NCBI RefSeq assembly: GCF_029946505.1
Contig: NZ_JARZHG010000037.1
Span: 1 to 64,000, forward strand
Direction of reading: 5' to 3'
DNA length: 64,000 nucleotides
From: Polyangium sp. y55x31
Lineage (GTDB): Bacteria > Myxococcota_A > Polyangia > Polyangiales > Polyangiaceae
Part shown: in pieces, positions 9,163 to 18,137 of the stretch
How the letters are laid out: each line of letters opens with the position of its first letter
How positions within the stretch are numbered: the stretch's first letter is position 1
Notes under the pieces: model-generated
The model's input: only the letters and a program-made list of their open reading frames with translations
The model's database searches: none
Told to the model about the DNA's origin: nothing
Program-made: the position numbers and the translations under genes

Positions 9163-10311
9163 TCAATACGGGTTCGCCGGGCTCGTCACGCCGTTCGCGG
9201 CGCTGAGGGGCTCGGCGGGCACGCTCGTCGTGCCCGACGGAAATTCCAGCGTGTCGCCGGCCGCGAGCCGGTGGTACGACAAACCCGAATACACGAGCGG
9301 CTTTCCGGCCTCGCAGGTGGCGGGTTTCTCATTGGCCACCACGAGATACGCTTTCCCCGCCCCGATCACTTCTCCCTTGCCCGTGGCGTCGATCACGACC
9401 GCGGTCTCTTCGTCGACGCCGATTCCTTTCGCATTCGGGGCCCATCCGTCCGTGAGGATCCGCCCGAGGAAGCCGACGAGGCGGCCCATGCGATCGCGGG
9501 GGACGAAATGGGTGTCCGTGATGAATCCGGCGAGCGGCGGGAAGGCGAAAAAGTCACGCTCGATCGTCATGTAGACGTTGTAGGGATCGAGCAGGGCCTC
9601 GTCCGAGTACACGGAGCCCTCGAAGGCCGCGAAGACGAACTCGCCGAGCACCGCGCAGCCCGCGCTCGTGCCGCCGATGACACCTCCGCGCTGCCAGACC
9701 GAGGCGATCGCGGAGGCGAGGGCCGTGCCCCGCCAGAAGTTCACGTAATCGGCCTGATCTCCGCCGGCCAGGAAGACGCCTTCCGCGTGCTCGACACGCC
9801 ATTTCACGTAGTCGCTGTTCGCGAGCGCCTTGCTCGTGACGAGCATCGTCTCGACCGAATCCGAGGCGGAGAGATCTTGCAGATACTCGTTGTATCCATC
9901 GGCGCCGGAGGTGCGGATCACGACGATGTCTCCGCCCGCGATGCGTGGTTTCCACCAGGTGAAGGCGGCATCCACGTCCGTCGAGCCGCCCATCAGGATG
10001 AGGCCCGGCCCCGCGGGGGTCACGTCGGCGTCCGCGTCGTTGCCCGTCACGTAATGAATGAGCTCCGCCGGCGGCTCGGGGCTCACGGAGCTGCCGCCTG
10101 CGCCACCACTGCCTCCGCTGCCGCCTGCGCCGCCACTGCCTCCGCTGCCGCCTGCGCCGCCACTGCCGCCACTGCCGCCTACGCCTCCGCTGCCGCCTGC
10201 GCCTCCGCTTCCGCCTACGCCACCGCTTCCGCCTCCGTCTCCGCCGCCGCAACCAGCGAGCACCAGGAGGACGACCAGCGAGGCGGCGAGTTTTTCGTTT
10301 CGCGTCGGCAT
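9163..10311 (-). CDS. Cyanophycinase-like S51 peptidase lipoprotein
   Basis: A 382-residue lipoprotein (Cys21 in VLAGC). Residues 22-75 are an almost pure GGSGG/GGAGG linker. The rest is a peptidase S51 fold with GGDQ at 183-186 and the nucleophile S216 in GGTSAGC, both diagnostic of cyanophycinase and peptidase E relatives. Exported cyanophycinase-like proteins break down cyanophycin or related isoaspartyl peptides outside the cell. The actual substrate cannot be told from sequence. It converges with the hydrolase gene, with 6 bp between the stop codons, and is divergent from the sulfate-binding protein gene. Confidence 0.85.
   Translation of the reverse strand: MPTRNEKLAASLVVLLVLAGCGGGDGGGSGGVGGSGGAGGSGGVGGSGGSGGAGGSGGSGGAGGSGGSGGAGGSSVSPEPPAELIHYVTGNDADADVTPAGPGLILMGGSTDVDAAFTWWKPRIAGGDIVVIRTSGADGYNEYLQDLSASDSVETMLVTSKALANSDYVKWRVEHAEGVFLAGGDQADYVNFWRGTALASAIASVWQRGGVIGGTSAGCAVLGEFVFAAFEGSVYSDEALLDPYNVYMTIERDFFAFPPLAGFITDTHFVPRDRMGRLVGFLGRILTDGWAPNAKGIGVDEETAVVIDATGKGEVIGAGKAYLVVANEKPATCEAGKPLVYSGLSYHRLAAGDTLEFPSGTTSVPAEPLSAANGVTSPANPY
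10085..10250 (-). repeat. Coding tandem repeats of the GGSGG linker
   Basis: Imperfect 9- and 27-bp tandem repeats encode the Gly/Ser/Ala linker of the S51 peptidase. Repeats of this kind change length by slippage and probably set the distance between lipid anchor and enzyme domain. Confidence 0.75.
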
Positions 10312-10387
10312 TCCCCCCGAATACCCGGGTCACGAGCACACGTCAATCGATGGCGCCACTCACACAGTGTCCCACACCACACAATAT

Positions 10388-10406
10388 CATCCGCCATGAC
10401 GGACAT
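10388..10406. promoter_or_regulatory. TCCG-N6-CGGA palindrome, site 1 before the sulfate operon
   Basis: CATCCG-CCATGA-CGGACAT. It shares CATCCG-N6-CGGACAT with site 2 at 10427, while the six central bases differ, as expected for a dimeric repressor or activator site. A third site lies before the porin gene at 16871. The regulator is unknown. Confidence 0.6.
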
Positions 10407-10426
10407 CAAGCAAATTTTACTGGACA

Positions 10427-10445
10427 CATCCGTTATAGCGGACAT
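10427..10445. promoter_or_regulatory. TCCG-N6-CGGA palindrome, site 2, adjoining the start codon
   Basis: CATCCG-TTATAG-CGGACAT, ending at the base before ATG 10446. Bound protein here would block transcription or translation initiation unless the real start is downstream. It is 39 bp from site 1. Confidence 0.6.
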
Positions 10446-11510
10446 ATGCTCGTCATCGTGGCGTACAATCCGACTGGTGGGAGGGCGGGCCGACGCGCGG
10501 CGATCACCGCCTTGATCGTGGGCGCGCTCGGGCTCTTGGCCTGCGGCAAGTCAGGATCCGGATCCGGGGGCGCGGCCAAGGAGGTCGAGCTCCTGAACGT
10601 CTCGTACGACCCGACCCGGGAGCTCTGGCGGGACTTGAACGAGAAGTTCGTCGCCGCCTACGAGAAAGAATCGGGCACGAAGGTCACCATCAAGCAATCC
10701 CACGGCGGATCCAGCACGCAGGCGCGCGCCGTCATCGACGGGCTCGAAGCGGACGTCGTCACGCTCGCCTCCTTCCTCGATACCGACGCGATCAGCAAAA
10801 AGGGTCTCCTTCAGCCGAACTGGGTCGACGCGTTCCCTTCGCGCTCCTTGCCGTACACGTCCACGGTCGTCTTCGTGGTGCGCAAGGGCAATCCGAAGGC
10901 AATCAAGGATTGGCCGGACCTCGTCAAGCCGGGCGTCGAGGTGATCACGCCGAACCCGAAAACCTCGGGCAACGGCTACCTCTCCTTCTTCAGCGCGTGG
11001 GGCTCGGTGGTCTTGCGCGGCGGCTCGCGCGACGACGCGATCAAGTACGTGACGCAACTCTACAAACAGGTCCCCGTCCTCGATTCGGGCGCGCGCGGCG
11101 CGACCACCACGTTCGTCCAGAAGAAGCTCGGCGACGTCCACCTGGCGTGGGAAAACGAAGCCCACCTCGAAGTGCGTGAAGCCAAGGGCGAGCTCGAGCT
11201 CGTGTATCCGCCCATCAGCATCCGCGCCGAGCCCCACGTGGCCATCGTCGACGGCAACGTCGACCGCAAGAACACCCGTCAGGTCGCGGAGGCCTATCTC
11301 AAATTCGCGTACACCGACGAAGGCCAGGAGATCGCCGCGAAGCATTTCTACCGGCCGACGAACGAGGCCATCCTGAAGAAACACGCCGATGTCTTCCCGG
11401 AGATCCGGCTCTTCGCCATCACCGAGATCGCCCGGGACTTCCCCGACGCGCACAAGCAGTTCATCGGCGAAGGCGGCGTCTTCGATACCATCTACAGCCC
11501 GAAGAAGTAG
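10446..11510 (+). CDS. Sulfate/thiosulfate-binding lipoprotein of ABC transporter
   Basis: A 354-residue solute-binding protein of the Sbp/CysP family. The segments SHGGSSTQARAV, EADVVTLA and PNPKTSGNG are characteristic and line the sulfate pocket in known members. It has a signal peptide with lipobox Cys33 (LLAC), so it is membrane-tethered rather than free periplasmic. ATG 10446 is used, but a palindrome directly abuts it and the Arg-rich part of the signal begins about 13 residues later, so a downstream GTG or TTG start is possible. CysT follows after 6 bp. First gene of a sulfate uptake operon; probably induced by sulfur limitation (inference). Confidence 0.92.
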   Translation: MLVIVAYNPTGGRAGRRAAITALIVGALGLLACGKSGSGSGGAAKEVELLNVSYDPTRELWRDLNEKFVAAYEKESGTKVTIKQSHGGSSTQARAVIDGLEADVVTLASFLDTDAISKKGLLQPNWVDAFPSRSLPYTSTVVFVVRKGNPKAIKDWPDLVKPGVEVITPNPKTSGNGYLSFFSAWGSVVLRGGSRDDAIKYVTQLYKQVPVLDSGARGATTTFVQKKLGDVHLAWENEAHLEVREAKGELELVYPPISIRAEPHVAIVDGNVDRKNTRQVAEAYLKFAYTDEGQEIAAKHFYRPTNEAILKKHADVFPEIRLFAITEIARDFPDAHKQFIGEGGVFDTIYSPKK

Positions 11511-11516
11511 CCGCGG

Positions 11517-12341
11517 ATGGCGAGCGTGAACCGCAAAGTGCTCCCGGGTTTCTCCCTGACCCTGGGGTATACGGTCTTTTACCTGGGCCTGCTCGTGCTC
11601 CTGCCGATCACGGCCGTCTTCGTCAAGGCCGGGTCGCTCTCGCTGCACGATTTCTGGGGCGCGGTATGGACCGAGCGCGCGCGCGCCGCCTATCTCCTGA
11701 CCTTCGGGACCTCGTTCGTCGCCGCGCTCGTGAACGTCCTTCTCGGCGGGCTCATCGCCTGGGTGCTCACGCGTTACACGTTCCCGGGCAAACGTATCAT
11801 CGACGCGCTCGTCGACCTGCCGCTGGCGCTGCCGACCGCGGTGGGTGGCCTCGTGTATGCGAGCCTGTACGTGGAAAATGGCTGGCTCGGCCGATTTCTC
11901 GTCCCCCTCGGGATCCGCGGGGCGTATACGCGGCTCGGGATCGTGCTCGTCCTGGTCTTCGTCGGATTGCCTTTCGTGGTGCGGACCGTGCAGCCCGTCC
12001 TCGCAGACATCGATCCGGAGGCCGAAGAAGCCTCGTCCTCGCTGGGGGCGACGCGCTGGCAAACGTTCGCGTTCGTGATTCTTCCGACGCTGTTTCCGGC
12101 ATTGATCACGGGGTTTGCCCTGGCGTTCGCTCGCTCCATCGGCGAGTACGGCTCGGTCGTCTTCATCTCGGGGAACATGCCTTTCAAGACGGAGATTGCT
12201 CCGATCTTGATCGTCGCGCGCCTGGAGGAGTTCGCGTATGGCGAGGCGACGGCCATTGCGGTCGTGCTGCTCGTCATTTCGTTCTCGATGCTGCTCGTGA
12301 TCAACTTCCTGGAGAGCTGGAGCCGGCGCCATGACCGTTGA
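11517..12341 (+). CDS. cysT: Sulfate ABC transporter permease CysT (CysU)
   Basis: A 274-residue inner-membrane permease of normal length, with about six helices. The segment DLPLALPTAVGGL and the EAA loop (EASSSLGATRWQTF) that docks onto the ATPase are both present. It forms a heterodimer with CysW. It begins 6 bp after the binding-protein gene and overlaps CysW by 11 bases, so all are one operon. Confidence 0.93.
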   Translation: MASVNRKVLPGFSLTLGYTVFYLGLLVLLPITAVFVKAGSLSLHDFWGAVWTERARAAYLLTFGTSFVAALVNVLLGGLIAWVLTRYTFPGKRIIDALVDLPLALPTAVGGLVYASLYVENGWLGRFLVPLGIRGAYTRLGIVLVLVFVGLPFVVRTVQPVLADIDPEAEEASSSLGATRWQTFAFVILPTLFPALITGFALAFARSIGEYGSVVFISGNMPFKTEIAPILIVARLEEFAYGEATAIAVVLLVISFSMLLVINFLESWSRRHDR

Positions 12342-13446
12342 GACGGCGGAGGTCCGAGACGCGCCGCGCGCGAAGAGCGCGGCGACGAAGATCCGGCGGG
12401 CGCAGCAGGATCCCGCGTGGCTGCGGTGGAGCCTCACCGGGCTCGCGGTCGCCGTCGTTGGGGTCCTCATCGTCCTTCCCGTGGCGAACGTATTCGCGGG
12501 GGCGCTGGCCGAGGGCGCCGCTGTTTACTGGAAAAACCTCGTCGACGATCCGGACACGCGTCACGCGATTGGCCTGACGCTCACCGTCGTCCCCATCGCG
12601 GTGACGGCGAACGTGGTCTTTGGCGTCGCGGCGGCCTGGGCGATCGCGCGATTTTCCTTCCCGGGACGCACCTTGCTGACGGCCCTGATCGACCTGCCGT
12701 TTTCGGTCTCCCCCGTCGTCGCCGGCCTGATGTTCGTATTGATCTTCGGCCTGCAAGGATATTTCGGGGCCTTCCTGCGCCGCGACGGGTATGCGATCAT
12801 GCCGTACCTCGTCGCGGCCCTCCTCGTCCTCCTCCTCGCCGTCGCTTATTTCGTCTTTCGGCCGAGCCACCCGCGCGCGCGACGTGGCCTCTGGAAAACA
12901 CCTCCCCTCGGCCTGGCGTTCGTTTTCGCCACGGTCTTCGTGCTCCTCGTCCTCGGGCAGCAGGCCTTCGAGGTTTGGCCTGCGAACAAAAGCCTCAAGA
13001 TCATCTTCGCCACGCCGGGGCTCGTCCTGGCCACCGCATTCGTGACCTTTCCTTTCGTGGCGCGCGAGCTCATCCCCGTGATGAACGCGATCGGCGCGGA
13101 CGAGGAGCTCGCGGCGCTGAGCCTCGGGGCGAATGGCTGGCAGATGTTCTGGCACGTCACGGTGCCGAACGTGAAATGGGGGCTCGTGTACGGCATCATT
13201 CTGTGCAACGCCCGCGCGATGGGCGAGTTCGGCGCGGTGTACGTGGTCTCCGGGCACATTGCCGGCGAGACGGATACCATGCCGCTCCGGATCGAAAAGC
13301 TGTTCCAGGAATACAACATGCCGGGTTCGTTCGCGGTCGCGTCCGTGCTGACGCTGCTCGCGATCTTGACGCTCGTCGTCAAGCGCAAGCTCGAAGATCG
13401 CATCCCGCAATCCGAACAGGGCCGCCGCACGGGAGCGCATCCATGA
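12331..13446 (+). CDS. cysW: Sulfate ABC transporter permease CysW with an extra membrane insert
   Basis: A 371-residue permease, clearly longer than usual CysW (about 280-300). Typical CysW sequence resumes with the family segments KIIFATPG and [10 protein letters not shown], and the EAA loop ([15 protein letters not shown]) is intact. The excess is mainly an insertion at about residues 151-219, between FGAFL and KIIFA. It contains two hydrophobic helices around a basic loop (PRARRGLWK), plus a somewhat long N terminus. The insert would add a helical hairpin without changing topology. Overlaps its neighbours by 11 bases (cysT) and 4 bases (cysA). Confidence 0.92.
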   Translation: MTVETAEVRDAPRAKSAATKIRRAQQDPAWLRWSLTGLAVAVVGVLIVLPVANVFAGALAEGAAVYWKNLVDDPDTRHAIGLTLTVVPIAVTANVVFGVAAAWAIARFSFPGRTLLTALIDLPFSVSPVVAGLMFVLIFGLQGYFGAFLRRDGYAIMPYLVAALLVLLLAVAYFVFRPSHPRARRGLWKTPPLGLAFVFATVFVLLVLGQQAFEVWPANKSLKIIFATPGLVLATAFVTFPFVARELIPVMNAIGADEELAALSLGANGWQMFWHVTVPNVKWGLVYGIILCNARAMGEFGAVYVVSGHIAGETDTMPLRIEKLFQEYNMPGSFAVASVLTLLAILTLVVKRKLEDRIPQSEQGRRTGAHP

Positions 13447-14501
13447 GCATCCGCATCCAGGGCGTATCCAAGAACTTCGGCAGCTTCCGGGCCCTCGACG
13501 AAGTGAGCCTCGACGTCCCGAGCGGCTCGCTCCTCGCCCTTCTCGGCCCGTCCGGCTCGGGAAAAACCACGCTTTTGCGGATCATCGCGGGACTCGAGGT
13601 CGCCGACCGCGGCACGGTCCTGCACCACGACGAGAACATCACCGACTACGAGGCCCGAGATCGAAAAGTGGGCTTCGTCTTCCAGCATTATGCCCTGTTC
13701 CGGCACATGACGATCGCCGAGAACATCGGATACGGCCTGCGCGTGCGCGGGGTGTCGAAGCAGGAGCGACAAACCCGCGTCGACGAGCTCCTCAAGTTGA
13801 TTCGCCTCGAAGGCCTGGGATCACGCTATCCGGCGCAGCTCTCCGGCGGGCAAAGGCAACGCGTCGCGCTCGCCCGCGCGCTCGCGGCGCGGCCGAACGT
13901 CCTTTTGCTCGACGAGCCGTTCGGCGCGCTCGACGCGAAGGTGCGAACGGAGCTCCGGCAATGGCTGCGCAAGCTCCACGAGGAGATCCAGGTCACGAGC
14001 GTCTTCGTCACGCACGACCAGGAAGAGGCCTTCGAGGTCGCCGATCACGTGGTGATCATGAACGAAGGCCGCATCGAGCAGGTCGGCACGCCGGCCGAGG
14101 TGTTCGAGCGCCCCGCGAATGCGTTCGTCATGGACTTCCTCGGCAACGTCAATGTGTTCCACGGACGCGTCGAGCGCGGCCGCGCCGTCGTCTCGGGCCT
14201 CTCGGTGGCTTACCCCGATTATCAACACCCCGAGGGGCGCGACGCCGCCGTGTACGTGCGGCCGCACGAGCTCGAAGTCGAGCCGACTCCCACGGAGGCA
14301 GGCAGCCTCGCGGCGAAGGTCCTGCACGTGAATCCGACGGGATCGCGGACCAAGGTGGAGCTCCGCGCGCTCGACTCGAATCAATTGATCAACGTCGAGC
14401 TCACGCCCGAGCGTTTCGCCGAGCTCGGTCTGAAATCGGGCGACATCGTCCACGTCTCCCCGCGCAGGGTGCGCGTCTTCGTGCCCGATTACGAGATCTG
14501 A
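13443..14501 (+). CDS. cysA: Sulfate/thiosulfate import ATP-binding protein CysA
   Basis: A 352-residue ABC ATPase. Walker A GPSGSGKT is at 35-42, signature LSGGQ at 133-137 and Walker B LLLDEP at 154-159, with a C-terminal TOBE-like region after residue 240. It drives sulfate uptake through CysT/CysW. ATG 13443 overlaps the cysW stop as ATGA, indicating translational coupling. The next gene, a sigma54 activator, starts 38 bp downstream. Confidence 0.95.
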   Translation: MSIRIQGVSKNFGSFRALDEVSLDVPSGSLLALLGPSGSGKTTLLRIIAGLEVADRGTVLHHDENITDYEARDRKVGFVFQHYALFRHMTIAENIGYGLRVRGVSKQERQTRVDELLKLIRLEGLGSRYPAQLSGGQRQRVALARALAARPNVLLLDEPFGALDAKVRTELRQWLRKLHEEIQVTSVFVTHDQEEAFEVADHVVIMNEGRIEQVGTPAEVFERPANAFVMDFLGNVNVFHGRVERGRAVVSGLSVAYPDYQHPEGRDAAVYVRPHELEVEPTPTEAGSLAAKVLHVNPTGSRTKVELRALDSNQLINVELTPERFAELGLKSGDIVHVSPRRVRVFVPDYEI

Positions 14502-14539
14502 ACTTCCCGCGTTTTTCCGAGCCGACATCCGAGGAAACC

Positions 14540-15571
14540 ATGGACATGAGCGAGTTCGTGATCGGAGAATCCGCCGGGCTCAAACCGGTGATGGATCGCG
14601 TCCTTCAGGTGGCGCCCACGGACGCGCCGGTGCTCGTGCTGGGCGAGACCGGCTCCGGGAAAGAGGTCATCGCGCGGGCCATCCACGCGCGCTCGCGGCG
14701 CGCGCATGGGCCCGTGGTGCGCGTCAATTGCGGCGCCATTCCCTCCGAGCTCATCGACTCGGAGCTCTTCGGCCACGAGCGCGGGGCGTTCACCGGCGCG
14801 GTGGGCACACGCAAAGGCTGGTTCGAGCGCGCGGACGGCGGCACGCTTTTTCTGGACGAGGTCGGCGAGCTGCCGCGCGCGGCGCAGGTGCGCCTCCTGC
14901 GCGTGCTGCAGGAGAGCACGATCGAGCGGGTCGGCGGCCACGAGACAATCGATGTGGACGTGCGGATCGTCGCGGCCACGCATCGGCACCTCGAAAGCAT
15001 GGTGGCCGAAGGGACGTTCCGGGAGGATCTCTGGTATCGCCTGAGCGTCTTCCCCATTCGATTGCCCGCGCTGCGCGATCGCATGGAAGACCTCCCGGCG
15101 CTCGCGGCGCATTTCGCCGATCGCGCGGGCAAACGCCTCGGCGGACCCGGGCTCACGCCGACACCGGCGGACATCGAGCTTCTCCGTCGATACACGTGGC
15201 CAGGCAACGTGCGCGAGCTCGCGGCCGTGATCGAGCGCGGGGCGATCCTCGGCAATGGCAAGCGCCTCGAAGTCGCGGCCGCGCTCGGGGGCCCGACCGT
15301 GAAACCGCCCTCGCGCCCGCCCGCCGCGGATACGCCGCCTCCCTCGACGCCCGTTCGCGACGCCGATGAAATCGTCACCCTCGACGAGGCGACGGCCGCG
15401 CACATTCGCCGTGCCCTCGCCGCGCGCGGCGGCCGCATCGAAGGACCGTTCGGCGCGGCGCGCCTGCTCGGCATCAACCCGCACACGCTGCGCGCGCGCA
15501 TGCGCAAGCTCGGCATCGAGTGGTCGCGTTTCCGCGAGCCTACGTCCGGACAAACCTCGATGCAGCGCTAG
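14540..15571 (+). CDS. Sigma54 activator without a sensor domain (PspF/SfnR-like)
   Basis: A 343-residue enhancer-binding protein that starts directly with the AAA+ domain. Walker A GETGSGKE is at 35-42, an intact GAFTGA loop at 82-87, and Walker B GGTLFLDE near 100-107. A Pro-rich linker precedes a Fis-like helix-turn-helix near 300-335. Lacking a receiver or ligand domain, it would be controlled by its own level or by a partner, as PspF is by PspA. In pseudomonads, SfnR, also sensorless, activates sulfur-source genes, so a sulfur role next to cysA is plausible but not proven. GAGGAAA precedes ATG 14540. Confidence 0.88.
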   Translation: MDMSEFVIGESAGLKPVMDRVLQVAPTDAPVLVLGETGSGKEVIARAIHARSRRAHGPVVRVNCGAIPSELIDSELFGHERGAFTGAVGTRKGWFERADGGTLFLDEVGELPRAAQVRLLRVLQESTIERVGGHETIDVDVRIVAATHRHLESMVAEGTFREDLWYRLSVFPIRLPALRDRMEDLPALAAHFADRAGKRLGGPGLTPTPADIELLRRYTWPGNVRELAAVIERGAILGNGKRLEVAAALGGPTVKPPSRPPAADTPPPSTPVRDADEIVTLDEATAAHIRRALAARGGRIEGPFGAARLLGINPHTLRARMRKLGIEWSRFREPTSGQTSMQR

Positions 15572-15582
15572 GAGCCGCATCC

Positions 15583-16812
15583 TCAGAACGTCGCGTCGAG
15601 CTGGAGGTGGGCCACGTGGTTCGCCTTCTCGAAGTCGAAATCGTGCGGCATCCGGGCGATCCAGTCGGCTTGCAGCTTCATCTTGTGTTTGTTGAAGTAA
15701 TAGTTGAGCCCGACGCCGATCTCCTGCCCGCGGCTCTCCACCTCGGAGACGAGCTTCGGATCCGTCCCTCCGAACGCGTACAATCTCGAGAACCTCGCCA
15801 CGACCTCGATCGGCGGATCGAACACGTACGAGGCCTGAAACACCGTGCCCTGGCCCGAGCGCGTGTACTCGGTGCGCGGGTTGCCGTCCTCGTCCGTGGA
15901 TTCGATCCGATCGACGTCCGCTCGTTTCCACAGATACTCGCCCTGCAGCGCGAATCCGCGCCACTTGAACACGAGATCGGCGGCGGCGTGAAGGTAATCC
16001 GTCGTGCCTCCGAGAAACGTCGCGCCCGTCGTGCTGCGCAATCGGTTCGTGTTGAAGTTCGCCGCGAACGCGCCGCCGAACGCCAGGCCCGGCTTCTTTC
16101 TCCGGTCGAGATCCCCCTCGGAGTCATCGTCGATCTTGCCGAGCGGACGAAGCTCGAGCCTTCCCACGAGCAGCGCGCCGGGTTCCCTCGACGTGGTGAG
16201 GTTCGTCCCGCCTCCACCGAACGCGCTGAGACGCCACGCGACGGGGGATTCTTTTCCGAGGAAATTCTCCGAATAAAACGTGATGCCCGCATCGCGATCG
16301 AGCGTCAGCTCGCCGACGGGCACCGGCCTGTCGGCCATCTGCAGCGCGAACTCGCGCACCGTGCGCAGGCGATCGAACGGAACGAAGAACTGCCCAGCTC
16401 GGATGTTGAAATCGCGGTGGATCTTCCAGTCGATGTAGGCGTCGAAGATCGGCGACGTGGCGCCGTCACGGAAATCGCGGCCCGCAATGGCGAGCTGGAT
16501 CATGTACGTCAGCTCCGGCCGATACACGTGGCCGGAGAACCAGAGGCGAGCCGTCCCGATGTTGACGATCTGCTGGAAATCCCGCTCGCCCTGATCATCC
16601 CGAGGAGGCACGTTGATCTGGTAGCGGAGCTGGATCCGGCTCCGGGCATTGAACGAAAACACGTCGCCGACCTTCACCGTCACCCCATTGCCGGGGGAAC
16701 CGGTGATCTCCACCGGAGGTTTCGGCTCCGCCGCGGCGGCGCTCCCGGACCCGAGCGCGGCTCCCAGGGCGAAAGCGCAATACGACACCAGGCGTCTTCT
16801 CGGGGACGACAT
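15583..16812 (-). CDS. OprP/OprO-like anion porin
   Basis: A 409-residue outer-membrane barrel of the phosphate-selective porin O/P family. A signal peptide ends at about residue 28 (AAAA). Alternating beta strands with YFNKHKMKLQADW and RAGQFFVPFDR segments are typical of the family, and a terminal Phe marks beta-barrel assembly. It converges with the sulfate gene cluster (11 bp between stop codons) and its upstream region carries the same palindrome as the sulfate operon. It may therefore pass sulfate rather than phosphate (inference). The ATG has only a weak ribosome site. Confidence 0.85.
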   Translation of the reverse strand: MSSPRRRLVSYCAFALGAALGSGSAAAAEPKPPVEITGSPGNGVTVKVGDVFSFNARSRIQLRYQINVPPRDDQGERDFQQIVNIGTARLWFSGHVYRPELTYMIQLAIAGRDFRDGATSPIFDAYIDWKIHRDFNIRAGQFFVPFDRLRTVREFALQMADRPVPVGELTLDRDAGITFYSENFLGKESPVAWRLSAFGGGGTNLTTSREPGALLVGRLELRPLGKIDDDSEGDLDRRKKPGLAFGGAFAANFNTNRLRSTTGATFLGGTTDYLHAAADLVFKWRGFALQGEYLWKRADVDRIESTDEDGNPRTEYTRSGQGTVFQASYVFDPPIEVVARFSRLYAFGGTDPKLVSEVESRGQEIGVGLNYYFNKHKMKLQADWIARMPHDFDFEKANHVAHLQLDATF

Positions 16813-16824
16813 GCAAAACCCCCG

Positions 16825-16840
16825 AGCATCCCGCGTGCCA
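16825..16840 (-). promoter_or_regulatory. Sigma54-like -24/-12 element before the porin
   Basis: Read leftward, TGGCACGCGGGATGCT matches the sigma54 consensus except for one base of the -12 half. However, transcription would begin about 2 bases before the chosen ATG at 16812, leaving no leader. Either the real start codon is the GTG at codon 9 or the match is fortuitous. Confidence 0.3.
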
Positions 16841-16870
16841 GTGGAGACGTGTCGGTTTCCGACGACGGAT

Positions 16871-16887
16871 CATCCGCTGAAGCGGAC
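16871..16887. promoter_or_regulatory. TCCG-N6-CGGA palindrome, site 3, before the porin
   Basis: CATCCG-CTGAAG-CGGAC, the same CATCCG-N6-CGGAC core as the two sites before the sulfate-binding protein gene. It lies 59 bp upstream of the porin start and 132 bp before the divergent aldo/keto reductase. Confidence 0.55.
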
Positions 16888-17018
16888 GAGCCTCCAGAGA
16901 ACCCGTGACCGCTCACGGCTGCCCGTGAAATATGCTGGGCAGGGGCGCGACCCCGCGCGCGGCTTGACGGGCGGCCACGAAAGCGAGAGCGTGCGGGCAC
17001 ACGAAAGGATCCGACTGC

Positions 17019-18113
17019 ATGACGTCCACGATCAAGAGCCTCGCCGATTACTCGCTCCTCGGCCGGAGCGGGCTGCGAGTTTCGCCGTTCTGCCTCGGCA
17101 CCATGACCTTCGGCAACCAGTGGGGCTGGGGCGCCGATCACGAGACCTCTCACGCCGTCTTCCGCCGCTACCTCGAAGCCGGCGGCAATTTCATCGACAC
17201 GGCCGATCTCTACACGAACGGCCACAGCGAAGAGCTGCTCGGGCAGTTCATGAAGGAGGCGGGCAACCGTGATCGCCTCGTCGTCGCGACGAAGTTCACC
17301 TTCAACGCCTTCCCCGGCGATCCGAACGCGGGCGGCAATGGCCGCAAGAACATCCTGCGCGCGCTCGAAGGCTCGCTCCGCCGCCTGCAGACGGATTACA
17401 TCGATCTCTACTGGCTCCACGCCTGGGACACGATGACGCCGATCGAAGAGGTCCTCCGCACCTTCGACGCGCTCGTGCGCTCGGGCAAGGTTCGGTACAT
17501 CGGCCTCTCGGACACGCCCGCGTGGTACGCGGCGCGGATGCAGACGATCGCCGAGCTGCGCGGCTTCGAGCAGCTCGCGGCGCTGCAGCTCGAATACTCG
17601 CTCATCGAACGAAACATCGAGCGCGAGCACATCCCCGTGGCGCTCGAGCTCGGCATGGGCGTCTGTCCGTGGAGCCCGCTGTCGAGCGGCATGCTCACGG
17701 GCAAGTACAAGCGAAACGATGGCGGCGGCGCCGAGGGCGAGGGCCGGCTCGCGACCGTGAAGAACAGCTCGAACCCGCTGTTTCAACGTTTCACGGAGCG
17801 AAACTTCCGTATCGTCGACGTGCTCCTCTCGGTCGCGGACGAGCTCGGCAAGAGCCCCGCGCAGGTCGCGCTGAACTGGGTGACGAAGCGGCCGGGCGTG
17901 ACGTCGACGATCCTCGGCGCGACGAAGGTGACGCAGCTCGAAGACAACCTTTCGGCGCTCGAATTCGAGATCCCGACGGAGCTCCGGAACAGGCTCGAAG
18001 AGGTGAGCCGCCCGGAGCTCGTGTTCCCTTATCTGTTCTTCCAGCCCGGCATGCAGATGGGTTTGTCGGGCGGCGTCCCTGTGCACCGGGAGCCGCGCTG
18101 GTTCCGGGGCTGA
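17019..18113 (+). CDS. Aldo/keto reductase
   Basis: A 364-residue NADPH-dependent oxidoreductase with a TIM barrel. The IDTADLYTNG segment gives the catalytic Asp and Tyr, ATKFTF the Lys and YWLHAWD the His, so the tetrad is complete. The LGRSGLRVSPFCLGTMTFG start and the ILGATK cofactor segment are typical. Length is slightly above the usual 310-340 because of the C-terminal tail. Substrate unknown. It is divergent from the porin but has no evident link to sulfur. Confidence 0.9.
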   Translation: MTSTIKSLADYSLLGRSGLRVSPFCLGTMTFGNQWGWGADHETSHAVFRRYLEAGGNFIDTADLYTNGHSEELLGQFMKEAGNRDRLVVATKFTFNAFPGDPNAGGNGRKNILRALEGSLRRLQTDYIDLYWLHAWDTMTPIEEVLRTFDALVRSGKVRYIGLSDTPAWYAARMQTIAELRGFEQLAALQLEYSLIERNIEREHIPVALELGMGVCPWSPLSSGMLTGKYKRNDGGGAEGEGRLATVKNSSNPLFQRFTERNFRIVDVLLSVADELGKSPAQVALNWVTKRPGVTSTILGATKVTQLEDNLSALEFEIPTELRNRLEEVSRPELVFPYLFFQPGMQMGLSGGVPVHREPRWFRG

Positions 18114-18137
18114 TCTAGAGGGGCAGGTGCGCGGGCC

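Noticed and set aside
16825-16840. Firm sigma54 promoter assignment for the porin
   Set aside because: Match is good but the predicted start falls about 2 bases before the ATG, and similar matches are expected by chance in this GC-rich window; kept only as a low-confidence site.
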